From Mucilaginibacter sp. (lineage in GTDB: Bacteria > Bacteroidota > Bacteroidia > Sphingobacteriales > Sphingobacteriaceae), in assembly GCF_028288185.1 (NCBI RefSeq), contig NZ_JAQBOF010000002.1:1-64000 (forward strand): a stretch of DNA of 64,000 nucleotides, written 5' to 3'. Within the stretch, counting starts at the first letter, position 1; every line of letters begins with the position of its first letter. The position numbers were made by a program, and so were the translations under genes. Positions 40,516-49,756 of this stretch are shown piece after piece. A model generated the notes under the pieces. That model was given only the letters and a program-made list of their open reading frames with translations, was not told the origin of the DNA and made no database searches.

Positions 40516-41832
40516 TTATCGCACTATGGTATTCAATATCAACACTCCTCCCAACCCAATGACGGAAACCAGCGTCTCCATTAACGACCACGACAGGAAC
40601 GTATTTTTCATACTGAGGCCAAAGTACTCCTTAGTAACCCAAAACGAGGTATCATTAACATGTGAGCAAAACAAACTGCCTGCGCCTATAGAAAGCACCA
40701 TCAGGTTGGGATCGACTGGTACATGCTGCATTAGCGGGTAGATAATCCCTGCCGCAGTTAATCCAGCTACGGTTGCCGAGCCTAAGCATAATCTTAATAC
40801 GGCGGCTATTATCCAGCCTAATAATAATGGCGGCAGGTTAAGACCCTGTAGGGTTGTGGCTATTTGTCCGCTGGCACCGCTGTCTAAAAATATTTGTTTT
40901 AATATGCCCGCGCTGCCTATTATTAATAATATCATGGCAACCTCTTTAACGGCATCGGCATAAACATTCATTACTTCATTTAATTTCATTCCCATGCGTA
41001 TGCCTAAAGTATAAGTAGCTATTGCTATGGTTTCCATCATGGCCATGCTTGGGTCGCCCAGGAAAGCGGCGATGTTCTTTAGTTGCGCATTGTCGCCTGC
41101 AAAACGAATAACCACGGTGCTTAACCCAATAATAATAACCGGCAAAAGCGATGATAATATACTGTTGGTTAAACCCGGTAGTTTATCCTCGGGCATTTCC
41201 TGTACAGACATGGCTATTATGGATTGCGATGACATATTACGCAAGAACCTTGCAAACAGCGGCCCGGCAATTATAATAGTGGGGATAGCTACAATAAACC
41301 CATACCCAAAAACCTTACTTATATCAGCATGAAACTGCGTTGTAAGCGCCATTGGCGATGGGTGTGGCGGTAAAAAACCATGCATTACCGATAGCGATGC
41401 CAGCATAGGTATACCCACATACACCAACGGCAATTTATATCGGTTAGCTACTGAAAATATGATGGGTATCAGCAGGAAAAAACCAACATTATAATATAAA
41501 GGTATACCTACAATAAAACCGGTAGCGCACATGGCCCAGGTAATATATTTTTCGCCGAAGGCATTGCGCATAGAGGTGGCTATTTTTTGCGCCGCGCCGC
41601 TTATACCTACCAGCTTACCCAGCATGGAGCCCAATACAATAATAATAACCAGCGAGCCCAGCATATCGCCCAATCCTTTATTTACAGATTGAACAATATG
41701 CGGTAAAGGCATACCCAATAGCAAGGCAGCCATTATTGATATCACCAAAAAAGTAAGGAACACGTTTAGCCTTGCCCAGGTTACCAGCAGGATGAGCGTT
41801 ACAATACAAAGGATAAGAGTTAGTATTACCAT
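40516..41832 (-). CDS. GntP-family gluconate:H+ symporter
   Basis: 438 residues, highly hydrophobic, with about 12 membrane segments. GntP-family landmarks are GLGDMLGSLVIIIVLGSMLGKLVG, GIPLYYNVGFFLLIPI, MHGFLPPHPSPMALTTQF and HVNDTSFWVTKEYFGLS. It imports gluconate or a related aldonic acid with protons across the inner membrane. Upstream on the same strand is an IlvD-type sugar-acid dehydratase, so the pair should take up and dehydrate one sugar acid. The start codon at 41832 is 1 nt from a palindromic repeat that fills the spacer to the ilvD-type stop. Confidence 0.93.
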   Translation of the reverse strand: MVILTLILCIVTLILLVTWARLNVFLTFLVISIMAALLLGMPLPHIVQSVNKGLGDMLGSLVIIIVLGSMLGKLVGISGAAQKIATSMRNAFGEKYITWAMCATGFIVGIPLYYNVGFFLLIPIIFSVANRYKLPLVYVGIPMLASLSVMHGFLPPHPSPMALTTQFHADISKVFGYGFIVAIPTIIIAGPLFARFLRNMSSQSIIAMSVQEMPEDKLPGLTNSILSSLLPVIIIGLSTVVIRFAGDNAQLKNIAAFLGDPSMAMMETIAIATYTLGIRMGMKLNEVMNVYADAVKEVAMILLIIGSAGILKQIFLDSGASGQIATTLQGLNLPPLLLGWIIAAVLRLCLGSATVAGLTAAGIIYPLMQHVPVDPNLMVLSIGAGSLFCSHVNDTSFWVTKEYFGLSMKNTFLSWSLMETLVSVIGLGGVLILNTIVR

Positions 41833-41833
41833 A

Positions 41834-41920
41834 GCCCCCTCTAAATCTCCCCCGGTAGGGGAGACTTTTTTGTTTTTTTATTTTTAAAAAGCCCTCCCTA
41901 CCGGGGAGGGTTGGGTGGGA
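41834..41920. repeat. palindromic repeat forming the dehydratase-gntP spacer
   Basis: The left arm 41834-41868 (GCCCCCTCTAAATCTCCC, then CCGGTAGGGGAGAC) and the right arm 41889-41920 (AAGCCCTCCCTACCGGGGAGG...) are imperfect inverted copies around a T-rich loop. The same family occurs at 59647-59769. It fills the whole spacer between the upstream stop and the gntP start. Confidence 0.75.
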
Positions 41921-41921
41921 C

Positions 41922-43637
41922 TCAATGCGAATCCCGCAACACTTCCGATCCCGAACCACCTACCAGGAAATCAAGGTCTGCACCTTTATCTGCCTGCTGC
42001 ACGTGTTTAACATATAGATTGACATAGCCACGGTTTGAAGCCGGCGGCAGTGCCACCCATTTGCTTCGGCGCGTGGCTAGTTCTTCCTCTGATACTTCCA
42101 GGTGAATTGATTTGGCTGCCACATCCAGTTTTATCATATCGCCATTTTGCACCAATCCCAAGTTACCCCCAATGGCCGACTCGGGCGATACGTGTAAGAT
42201 CACTGTACCAAAAGCGGTACCACTCATGCGTCCGTCTGATATGCGTACCATATCTGTAACGCCTTTTGCTAGCAGTTTTTTAGGCAGGGTCATGTTACCT
42301 ACCTCGGGCATGCCTGGGTAGCCAACAGGGCCAACGCATTTTAAAACCATTACGCAGGTTTCGTCAATATCCAAGTTAGGGTCGTCAACACGGTCGTGGT
42401 AATCCTCAATGTTTTCAAAAACTACTGCACGGCCCCGGTGCTGCATTAATGCCGGTGTTGCTGCCGATGGTTTTATAACCGCGCCATTTACGGCCAGGTT
42501 ACCTTTTAATACAACAATGCCCGCTTCCTCAATAATTGGCTTTTCGAACTGATGTATAACCTCTTCATTATATATAGTACCGACGGTTTCAATATTTTCT
42601 TTATGCGATTTACCCGTAACGGTAATGGCATCCATATCCAAAACCGGACTCATTTGTTTAATTATAGCGGGTAGACCTCCCGCATAATAAAAATCTTCCA
42701 TCAGGAATTTACCCGATGGCATCAAGTCAAGCAACAAGGGCATTTTACTGCCGATGTTATCAAAATCCTCCAGGTTTAATTCAACGCCAATACGTCCCGC
42801 GATAGCGGTTAAATGGATAACAAAGTTGGATGAGCCGCCAATGGCCGCGTTAACTTTTATTGCGTTCTCGAAAGCTGCGCGGGTTAATATTTTTGATATT
42901 TTAAGATCTTCCTTAACCATTTCGACAATGCGCCTGCCGGAGAGTTGGGCCAATCTTTTCCTTCGCGAATCAACCGCCGGAATAGCCGCGCCGCCGCTTA
43001 ATGACATCCCTAACGACTCTACCATACAAGCCATGGTTGACGCGGTACCCATAGTCATACAGTGGCCGGGGCTGCGCGACATGCAGCTCTCGGCTTCGGC
43101 AAACTCTGCATAGGATATTTTACCGGTTTTCAGGTCGTCCGTAAACGTCCAAACGTTAGTGCCGGATCCTATATCATGTCCCTTATATTTACCATTCAGC
43201 ATAGGGCCGCCTTGTACCACGATGGTTGGCAAATCAACACTGGCGGCACCCATTAAGGTTGATGGGGTAGTTTTATCGCAGCCGGTAAGCAGTACAACAC
43301 CGTCAAGTGGGTTACCTCTTATTGACTCCTCCGCATCCATGCTGGCCAGGTTTCTAAACAGCATGGCGGTAGGTTTTAGCAATGTTTCGCCTAATGACAT
43401 AATTGGAAACTCCAGCGGGAAACCACCTGCTTCTAATACCCCGCGCTTTACGCTTTCGGCAATATCACGCAGGTGGGCATTGCAGGGGGTAAGTTCAGAC
43501 CAGGTATTGCATATACCAATTACCGGGCGGCCGTCAAACATATCCTCGGGCATACCCTGGTTCTTCATCCAACTGCGGTAGATGAAACCCATTTTATCTT
43601 TTTTACCAAACCAGTCTGTACTGCGAAACTTAGACAT
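41922..43637 (-). CDS. IlvD/Edd-family sugar-acid dehydratase
   Basis: 571 residues, the length of bacterial arabinonate/xylonate/galactonate dehydratases. Conserved cysteines for the Fe-S cluster lie in GICNTWSELTPCNAH, LLTGCDKTTPS and SPGHCMTMGTAST. SDGRMSGTAFGTVILHVSPESA near the C-terminus is the family substrate-binding signature. It dehydrates an aldonic acid to a 2-keto-3-deoxy acid in the cytoplasm. Pairing with a GntP symporter and absence of ilvBCN argue against a valine-pathway role. The exact sugar acid is not decidable by reading. Confidence 0.92.
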   Translation of the reverse strand: MSKFRSTDWFGKKDKMGFIYRSWMKNQGMPEDMFDGRPVIGICNTWSELTPCNAHLRDIAESVKRGVLEAGGFPLEFPIMSLGETLLKPTAMLFRNLASMDAEESIRGNPLDGVVLLTGCDKTTPSTLMGAASVDLPTIVVQGGPMLNGKYKGHDIGSGTNVWTFTDDLKTGKISYAEFAEAESCMSRSPGHCMTMGTASTMACMVESLGMSLSGGAAIPAVDSRRKRLAQLSGRRIVEMVKEDLKISKILTRAAFENAIKVNAAIGGSSNFVIHLTAIAGRIGVELNLEDFDNIGSKMPLLLDLMPSGKFLMEDFYYAGGLPAIIKQMSPVLDMDAITVTGKSHKENIETVGTIYNEEVIHQFEKPIIEEAGIVVLKGNLAVNGAVIKPSAATPALMQHRGRAVVFENIEDYHDRVDDPNLDIDETCVMVLKCVGPVGYPGMPEVGNMTLPKKLLAKGVTDMVRISDGRMSGTAFGTVILHVSPESAIGGNLGLVQNGDMIKLDVAAKSIHLEVSEEELATRRSKWVALPPASNRGYVNLYVKHVQQADKGADLDFLVGGSGSEVLRDSH

Positions 43638-44233
43638 AACTTATAGATATGATTTTAATATAATAATACATAGCTATCCAATTCCATAAAATGGATAATA
43701 AGGTGAGCTATAAATTATCAGTTTATTTTAATAATTGTGTTAACAGAATGCAAAGTAGTAAATCTTTAAAACAAAATCATTAATAATGATGCATTTCAAA
43801 ACCCCGTTCATAATTTAGCCTGGCGACTGCTTATTAAAACACTAAAATCAGGATTTTACCATTATACATTGCTTATTTACTCCTAAAAGCTGTTCCTGTA
43901 ATTGTGAACAAAATGAACAAGAAAGTATGATTTTTAATTTCTACCTTCAATTAATATCTAAACCATATCACCTTTGAGAAACAACCACTAAGGGGTAGTG
44001 TCAAATTAGGGGATTGGCACTATGTTATTTAGTTCGAGTTGGTTAGTTATCCTGTGCAGTTTTTACAACTGCACAGGTATAATTATTTCTAAATCCTCCG
44101 CTTCACTCACCATTTACGCTCATCAGGCTATTGAAAAACAGACATATAAGTCATATTCTTTTCTTATATAATACTTTGTCAGAATAATATATTTACATTT
44201 ATTCTAACCAATAATACCTAATCACCTTTATAT
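43638..44233. promoter_or_regulatory. long divergent regulatory spacer with two hairpins
   Basis: 596 nt, AT-rich and without ORFs. Hairpin 1 pairs AGTGTCAA (43997-44004) with TTGGCACT (44014-44021) with one G-U pair. Hairpin 2 pairs CCTGTGCAGTT (44051-44061) with AACTGCACAGG (44067-44077), a perfect 11 bp and 5-nt loop. A weaker AGAATAA/TTATTCT pair sits at about 44179-44205 near the giant gene's start. No T-run follows hairpin 2. These may control the giant gene or the dehydratase operon. Confidence 0.45.
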
Positions 44234-47200
44234 ATGAATGTCGACCGTTTTTTGCGGGTACTAACATTGTGGGCTAAACCAAATCGGCTTACAGTTAAAT
44301 TCGGACTATTGGGTTCAATGTTAATACTTTTGGCATTCATTCCCCGCGATGAAGACCCCTTGGGCAAACTTGTCGCGTCCTTACAGCGCTGGACGGACAC
44401 CATCCCGCAGGAAAAAGTGTACCTGCACATGGATAAACCTTATTATGCGCTGGGCGATACCATTTGGTTTAAAGGCTATGTGACTATCGGCAGCAGGCAC
44501 CAGCTATCCGCATTAAGCGGGGCCGTATATGTTGATCTGATAACCGAAAAGGATTCCATCGTCCGGTCACTTAAACTTCCTGTTACTTCTGGGATGGTGA
44601 TGGGCAATTTTATTTTGGGCGATGATTTCAAAGAAGGCAGCTACCGTATCAGATCATACACCCAATGGATGCGTAACGCGGGCGAGGACTATTTTTTTGA
44701 CCGGACTATTACCGTAGGATCCATCGCAGATAATGATATAATTACAAAAGCCGATTACCAGTACAAGACCATCAACAATAAACCAACATTAACCGCTTTC
44801 TTAAACTACACCAATGACGAAGGCAAAGCGCTTGCCGATAGGGATGTGCGTTATAATATTATTATTAATAATAAAGTAGTTTGGGTTAAAAATGTAAAAA
44901 CCGATGCATTGGGGAGCATCCTCATCAACATCCCTAATGATGGCCATGTTAACCTGGCCGGATCGTATATCACCACTACTATTACAGCCGCTGATAAAAC
45001 TCCAGTAGTTAAAAACTTCCCTATCAAAGCTTCTTTATCGCAAAGCGATGTGCAGTTTTTTCCGGAAAGCGGTAATTTAGTTAATGGCCTATCATCGCGC
45101 GTAGCTTTTAAAGCTGTCGGTATTGATGGCGCGGGCACTGCCATTAAAGGTGTTGTAGTTGATGACACCAACAACGAGGTGGCGACAATTGAAACTTTGC
45201 ATGCCGGCATGAGTAGTTTTACCTTAAAGCCGCAGGCCGGTAAAACTTATACCGCCCGCATAAATTTTGTCGATGGCACCATAAAAAATATAGCCTTACC
45301 AAAGGCTGTTGATGAAGGATATGTGCTTAGCATATATCAGCTTGATAAAGATAATGTGGTGGTAAGAGTAAATGCATCGGCAAAATTGGTAGAGACCGGT
45401 CAAACCATTAACCTCATCGCCCAAACCGGCGGCGAAACCATATTTGCGGCACCGGTAAAAATAGAAAAGGCCATTACATCTATCTCGTTAGATAAAAAAG
45501 TGTTCCCCAGCGGGATAGCACAATTTACCATCTTTAATAGTGCAGGCGAGCCTTTAAATGAACGTATCGCTTTTATAAGAAGTACCGACTTGATGCAGTT
45601 GGGCTTAAAAACTGCCAAAAGCAGCTACAGAAGCAAAGAGCATGTACAAGTTGAGCTCGATGCCAAAGACAGCCAAGGCAAGGGTGTACCAGGTAACTTC
45701 TCGGTAACGGTAATAGACGAAAGCAAAGTGCCGGTTGATGAAAGTTTGGAAAGTACTATCTTCTCTAACATCCTGCTAACGTCTGACCTGAAAGGATATA
45801 TAGAAAACCCCAATTACTATTTTACTGCCGAAACTGATGATGTAAACAAAGCGCTGGATAACTTAATGCTTACACAAGGCTATCGCAGGTTTGCCTGGAA
45901 GGATTTGGCTGGTACGGTAAATATCAAACCTGCTTTTCCGGCGGAAGGTTTAGGCGTTACCATAGCCGGAACGGTACAAACACTTGGGCATAAAATACTG
46001 CCGGGCGCCAATGTTACTTTAATGTCGCTTAAAGCACATGTAATGAAAAGCACCACTACAGATGCCAATGGTCGCTTTAAGTTTGACGGCATATTTATGA
46101 CCGATAGCATAAAATTTGCATTACAGGCGCGCACAGTTAAAAACAGCGATAAGGTTAAAATAATTTTAGACACCATACCGAAACTAAAGTTAAACAAGAA
46201 CCGCAACCTGGCCGATGTAAGCACCAACATAACTGCCACACTAAAAACATATATTGATAACGGCAAAAAGCTGGATGATATTTATGAACAAACCGGCCAG
46301 CTTGACCGCGTGCAACGGTTAAAAGAGGTTAGGATAAAAGCAAAAAAACTTAAACCTGATGACGGTATTACACCACAGGGAATGTATAAAATACACGAAG
46401 GATCTGCAGACAGAGTAATTACTTTTTTGGGTGATGAGGCCGAACGATGTGTTGATTTGAAAATGTGCCTGGAAGCCAAGCTACAGGGAATTATTATAGA
46501 GATGGATGGCTACGGCCGACCGCATTTTATAGATATGCAGGAGAAGAAAGCGGTAGGGCTGATAGTTGACGGGCAGAAAATGACTGCTGATGAAATAGCA
46601 GAAATATTGGAAGGCAGCATACCGCCCGAAGATGTCGCTAAGATAGAAGTGGTAAGGACCAACCTGGCTATGGTTAATTTTTTAGGCGGCGAGTATATAT
46701 TGATCCTTACTAAGTTAGGCACTACGCGCAAACAGTATAATCCAAGCACTGCCAATGTATCGCCCAAAGGCTTTAATAAAGTACGCGAGTTTTATTCGCC
46801 ACGATATGACAGGCCTGGCAATGCCGATAAACTGCCCGATCTACGCAGTACCATTTACTGGAATCCATATTTAAAAACCGACATTAACGGAAAAACTGTA
46901 TTCAATTATTTTAACGCAGATGGACCTGGTAATTATAAAGTAATTGTGGAAGGCATAAACGCCGCTGGTGAATTGGGCAGACAGGTATATCGTTATACGG
47001 TTGAGGCCGGCCAAACCATAATCGGCATAAAAACATTGCCTGCGGCAGATAAAAGCCTGGCGCTGATAACCGCCCCATTGGATAGTTTTAACAAACGCCT
47101 GCCGGTAGAGAAGGTATACCTGCACTTAGATAAACCTTATTACAACATAAGCGATACGCTTTGGTTTAAAAGTTATCTACTAGACAGGGTTAATCTTACG

Positions 47201-49756
47201 GCCTCTAAATTAAGCAAACTGCTGTATGTTGATATTATTGATGATAGCACTGTAGTTGCCCGCCGCATAAGCGTCCCCATTAAGGATGGGCTGGGGTGGG
47301 GGCAGATACCTTTGACAAGAAACATTTTCCATGAAGGGGGCTATACTTTACGCGCTTATACCAACTGGATGCAAAACTTTGGCGATGACTTTGTTTTTAG
47401 TCAGCGGTTTTACCTGGGTGTACCGGCACCCACCACCTGGATGGTCAATGCGAAAGCTGTACTTAAACCTATAGGACAAACAGAACAACTACAGGTAGAA
47501 ATAAAGCTAAACCGGCCAGACAATCTAAATACGCCCGTAGCTTTGCGAAAGGTGCAGGTAAAGATCTTAGACAGCCAGGACTCATTATATCAGTATGAGC
47601 ATTATATCTACAAAGAAACGCTGCAAACGGGGATAGATGGCTCGCTCAGGTTTAGCCAAAACCTGAAACAAAAAGCAAATGGTAAAATGATAACGGTAAT
47701 GATTACCGCGCTCGAAAAGGCAGATGGCATTAAAATACTGCGGATACCGTTGGATCTAAATCGCGATGCAAAAATAGACGTACAATTTTTACCGGAAAGC
47801 GGCAAATTGGTGGCAGGCTTAAAATCGGTAGTCGGCTTTAAAGCAATTGCCGAAGATGGGACGGGCACACCTGTTAGCGGCAGTATTTATAATAGCAAAG
47901 GCGTAGCTGCAGCAACTTTTACAACCTTATATAAAGGGATGGGATCATTTGAATTTACCCCCGAAGCAAATGAAATTTATACTGCAAAATTAAGCAGCCC
48001 TGTTGTTAAAAGCTTTACCTTCCCTAAAATAAGTGCTATAGGTACGGTTATGCATATAAACAACCCCGAGAAAGACGATGAGCTAAAAGTTTCCTTTGCC
48101 GGCTTAAAAAATTTACCTGCCGATAGCGCCTGTTATTTGATTGGTACTTCAAGAGGCGTTATATATTATTCGCACATTGTCGTACTTGATCAAACGGAAT
48201 TGGTAGTTCCTAAAAATATTTTCCCATCAGGCATAGCCCGCTTTACCCTGTTTAAGGGCATGAAACCATTAAATGAACGGGCAGTTTTTATTGATAATCA
48301 CGACCAATTAAGTATCAAGATTACGCCTAATAAATCTCAATATAACAAACGGGATAGTGTAGGATTGGAAATAGCGGTTATGGATAAAAGCGGTATCCCG
48401 GTGCAGGGTAGCTTTTCACTTGCGGTAACGGATGATTCACAGATCAGGCCGGATAGTGTGAGCAATTATGGTATCATGGCCAGCTTGCTTATTAATTCTG
48501 AGCTAAAGGGACATGTAGAGTCGCCAGGATATTATACTAACCGCAGGGACAAACAAGCCTGGCAGGCATTGGATAATCTGTTGCTTACCCAGGGCTGGAC
48601 GGGTTATAGTTGGAAGGACGTTTTCGCGCCGGCTAAACCACTTGGGTTTGAAATGGAAAAAGATTTTAGAATTACAGGGCGTGTATCAAATGTTTCTAAT
48701 AAACCCATACCCAATACCCCGGTATTGATATCATCGCAAAAACCAAATTTTTTGGCTACTACGTTTACTGATGCCAATGGCATATATGTGTTTAAAGATT
48801 TGCCGGCTATTGATTCGGGCTCATTTTTTATCCAGGCCAATAATAAAAACGGCAAAAAAATAATGTTTGGCAATATCAACGTCAACAAGTTTAAACCACC
48901 CGCTATCCCCCAAACATTACGCGACCTGATAAAACCATGGTATGTAAATACTGATACCGCGCAGATGAACTATGTAAAAAGAAAAGCCCAGGCAGCCGAT
49001 GAAAGCAGTATAAAACTAACCGGTATTGTGTTAAAACAAGTAGAGGTAAAAAGTAAAAAAATTATTATAGATTCAGACAACCCGTTAGGCCCGGGCGACT
49101 CTGACATTGCTTATGACCAAAAAGATATTAAAGAATCGGCGACTATAAACCTTTATGAGCTATTAAAACAAAAGGTGCCGGGCTTTAAAGTAATAAAAGA
49201 TTTTGTCCATTATGGTGGGTTTGCAGTACCTGAGATTAATGATATGAGGTGTAAGATCATTATAGATGGAGGGGCGCTGCCGCTGCATATTGATGACCCA
49301 TTTTCTGCAGAAGAACTGATTGAAGAAATGAGCGAGATCAAAATAGCAACTTTAAGGGGGCTTGAAGTATTGGAAAGCAGGCCGCGCCTTAACCGGTTAT
49401 ATAATATGCATTTGCCAGCTATCCCATGGATAATTATAACTACAGTTAAAGGCAATGGTTGGTATAAATCCCCTAAAACCGGTACTGTTACCTACCGGCC
49501 ATTACCTTTATTAAACCCACAGCAATTTTACAGCCCCAAATACAATATTGTATCATCAGTGACAGAGCCGGATTACCGCTCAACCCTATACTGGGAACCT
49601 AACATCACCACAAACCAAAACGGAAAAGCAAACGTTTCTTTCTATACGTCAGACATTAAGGGCGCATACACCATTAAATTTTCGGGGGTTGATGTAACCG
49701 GCGGGATTGGCGACGGCACTTTTAAACTTAACCAAATCAAACATGAAAATCCATAA
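44234..49756 (+). CDS. giant two-module A2M/carboxypeptidase-regulatory/plug-like protein
   Basis: 1840 residues. A hydrophobic N-terminal segment at about 24-37 could be a signal anchor. The chain is two homologous modules. Module a has EKVYLHMDKPYY at 60-71 and module b has EKVYLHLDKPYY from 959, the macroglobulin-like start. Both then carry a carboxypeptidase-regulatory segment (VTIAGTVQ...TDANGRF; FRITGRVS...TDANGIY). A TonB-plug-like segment follows (LIVDGQKMTADEI...LTKLG; IIIDGGALPLH...TTVKGNG). Each module ends in a segment with STIYWNP or STLYWEP. The family is common in Bacteroidota envelopes and is uncharacterised. The next gene overlaps its end by 14 nt and encodes one module. Confidence 0.82.
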   Translation: MNVDRFLRVLTLWAKPNRLTVKFGLLGSMLILLAFIPRDEDPLGKLVASLQRWTDTIPQEKVYLHMDKPYYALGDTIWFKGYVTIGSRHQLSALSGAVYVDLITEKDSIVRSLKLPVTSGMVMGNFILGDDFKEGSYRIRSYTQWMRNAGEDYFFDRTITVGSIADNDIITKADYQYKTINNKPTLTAFLNYTNDEGKALADRDVRYNIIINNKVVWVKNVKTDALGSILINIPNDGHVNLAGSYITTTITAADKTPVVKNFPIKASLSQSDVQFFPESGNLVNGLSSRVAFKAVGIDGAGTAIKGVVVDDTNNEVATIETLHAGMSSFTLKPQAGKTYTARINFVDGTIKNIALPKAVDEGYVLSIYQLDKDNVVVRVNASAKLVETGQTINLIAQTGGETIFAAPVKIEKAITSISLDKKVFPSGIAQFTIFNSAGEPLNERIAFIRSTDLMQLGLKTAKSSYRSKEHVQVELDAKDSQGKGVPGNFSVTVIDESKVPVDESLESTIFSNILLTSDLKGYIENPNYYFTAETDDVNKALDNLMLTQGYRRFAWKDLAGTVNIKPAFPAEGLGVTIAGTVQTLGHKILPGANVTLMSLKAHVMKSTTTDANGRFKFDGIFMTDSIKFALQARTVKNSDKVKIILDTIPKLKLNKNRNLADVSTNITATLKTYIDNGKKLDDIYEQTGQLDRVQRLKEVRIKAKKLKPDDGITPQGMYKIHEGSADRVITFLGDEAERCVDLKMCLEAKLQGIIIEMDGYGRPHFIDMQEKKAVGLIVDGQKMTADEIAEILEGSIPPEDVAKIEVVRTNLAMVNFLGGEYILILTKLGTTRKQYNPSTANVSPKGFNKVREFYSPRYDRPGNADKLPDLRSTIYWNPYLKTDINGKTVFNYFNADGPGNYKVIVEGINAAGELGRQVYRYTVEAGQTIIGIKTLPAADKSLALITAPLDSFNKRLPVEKVYLHLDKPYYNISDTLWFKSYLLDRVNLTASKLSKLLYVDIIDDSTVVARRISVPIKDGLGWGQIPLTRNIFHEGGYTLRAYTNWMQNFGDDFVFSQRFYLGVPAPTTWMVNAKAVLKPIGQTEQLQVEIKLNRPDNLNTPVALRKVQVKILDSQDSLYQYEHYIYKETLQTGIDGSLRFSQNLKQKANGKMITVMITALEKADGIKILRIPLDLNRDAKIDVQFLPESGKLVAGLKSVVGFKAIAEDGTGTPVSGSIYNSKGVAAATFTTLYKGMGSFEFTPEANEIYTAKLSSPVVKSFTFPKISAIGTVMHINNPEKDDELKVSFAGLKNLPADSACYLIGTSRGVIYYSHIVVLDQTELVVPKNIFPSGIARFTLFKGMKPLNERAVFIDNHDQLSIKITPNKSQYNKRDSVGLEIAVMDKSGIPVQGSFSLAVTDDSQIRPDSVSNYGIMASLLINSELKGHVESPGYYTNRRDKQAWQALDNLLLTQGWTGYSWKDVFAPAKPLGFEMEKDFRITGRVSNVSNKPIPNTPVLISSQKPNFLATTFTDANGIYVFKDLPAIDSGSFFIQANNKNGKKIMFGNINVNKFKPPAIPQTLRDLIKPWYVNTDTAQMNYVKRKAQAADESSIKLTGIVLKQVEVKSKKIIIDSDNPLGPGDSDIAYDQKDIKESATINLYELLKQKVPGFKVIKDFVHYGGFAVPEINDMRCKIIIDGGALPLHIDDPFSAEELIEEMSEIKIATLRGLEVLESRPRLNRLYNMHLPAIPWIIITTVKGNGWYKSPKTGTVTYRPLPLLNPQQFYSPKYNIVSSVTEPDYRSTLYWEPNITTNQNGKANVSFYTSDIKGAYTIKFSGVDVTGGIGDGTFKLNQIKHENP

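Noticed and set aside
31117-43637. A classical polysaccharide utilisation locus
   Set aside because: Several CAZymes are present but there is no SusC/SusD pair, no hybrid two-component regulator and no sigma/anti-sigma system; gene directions are mixed.
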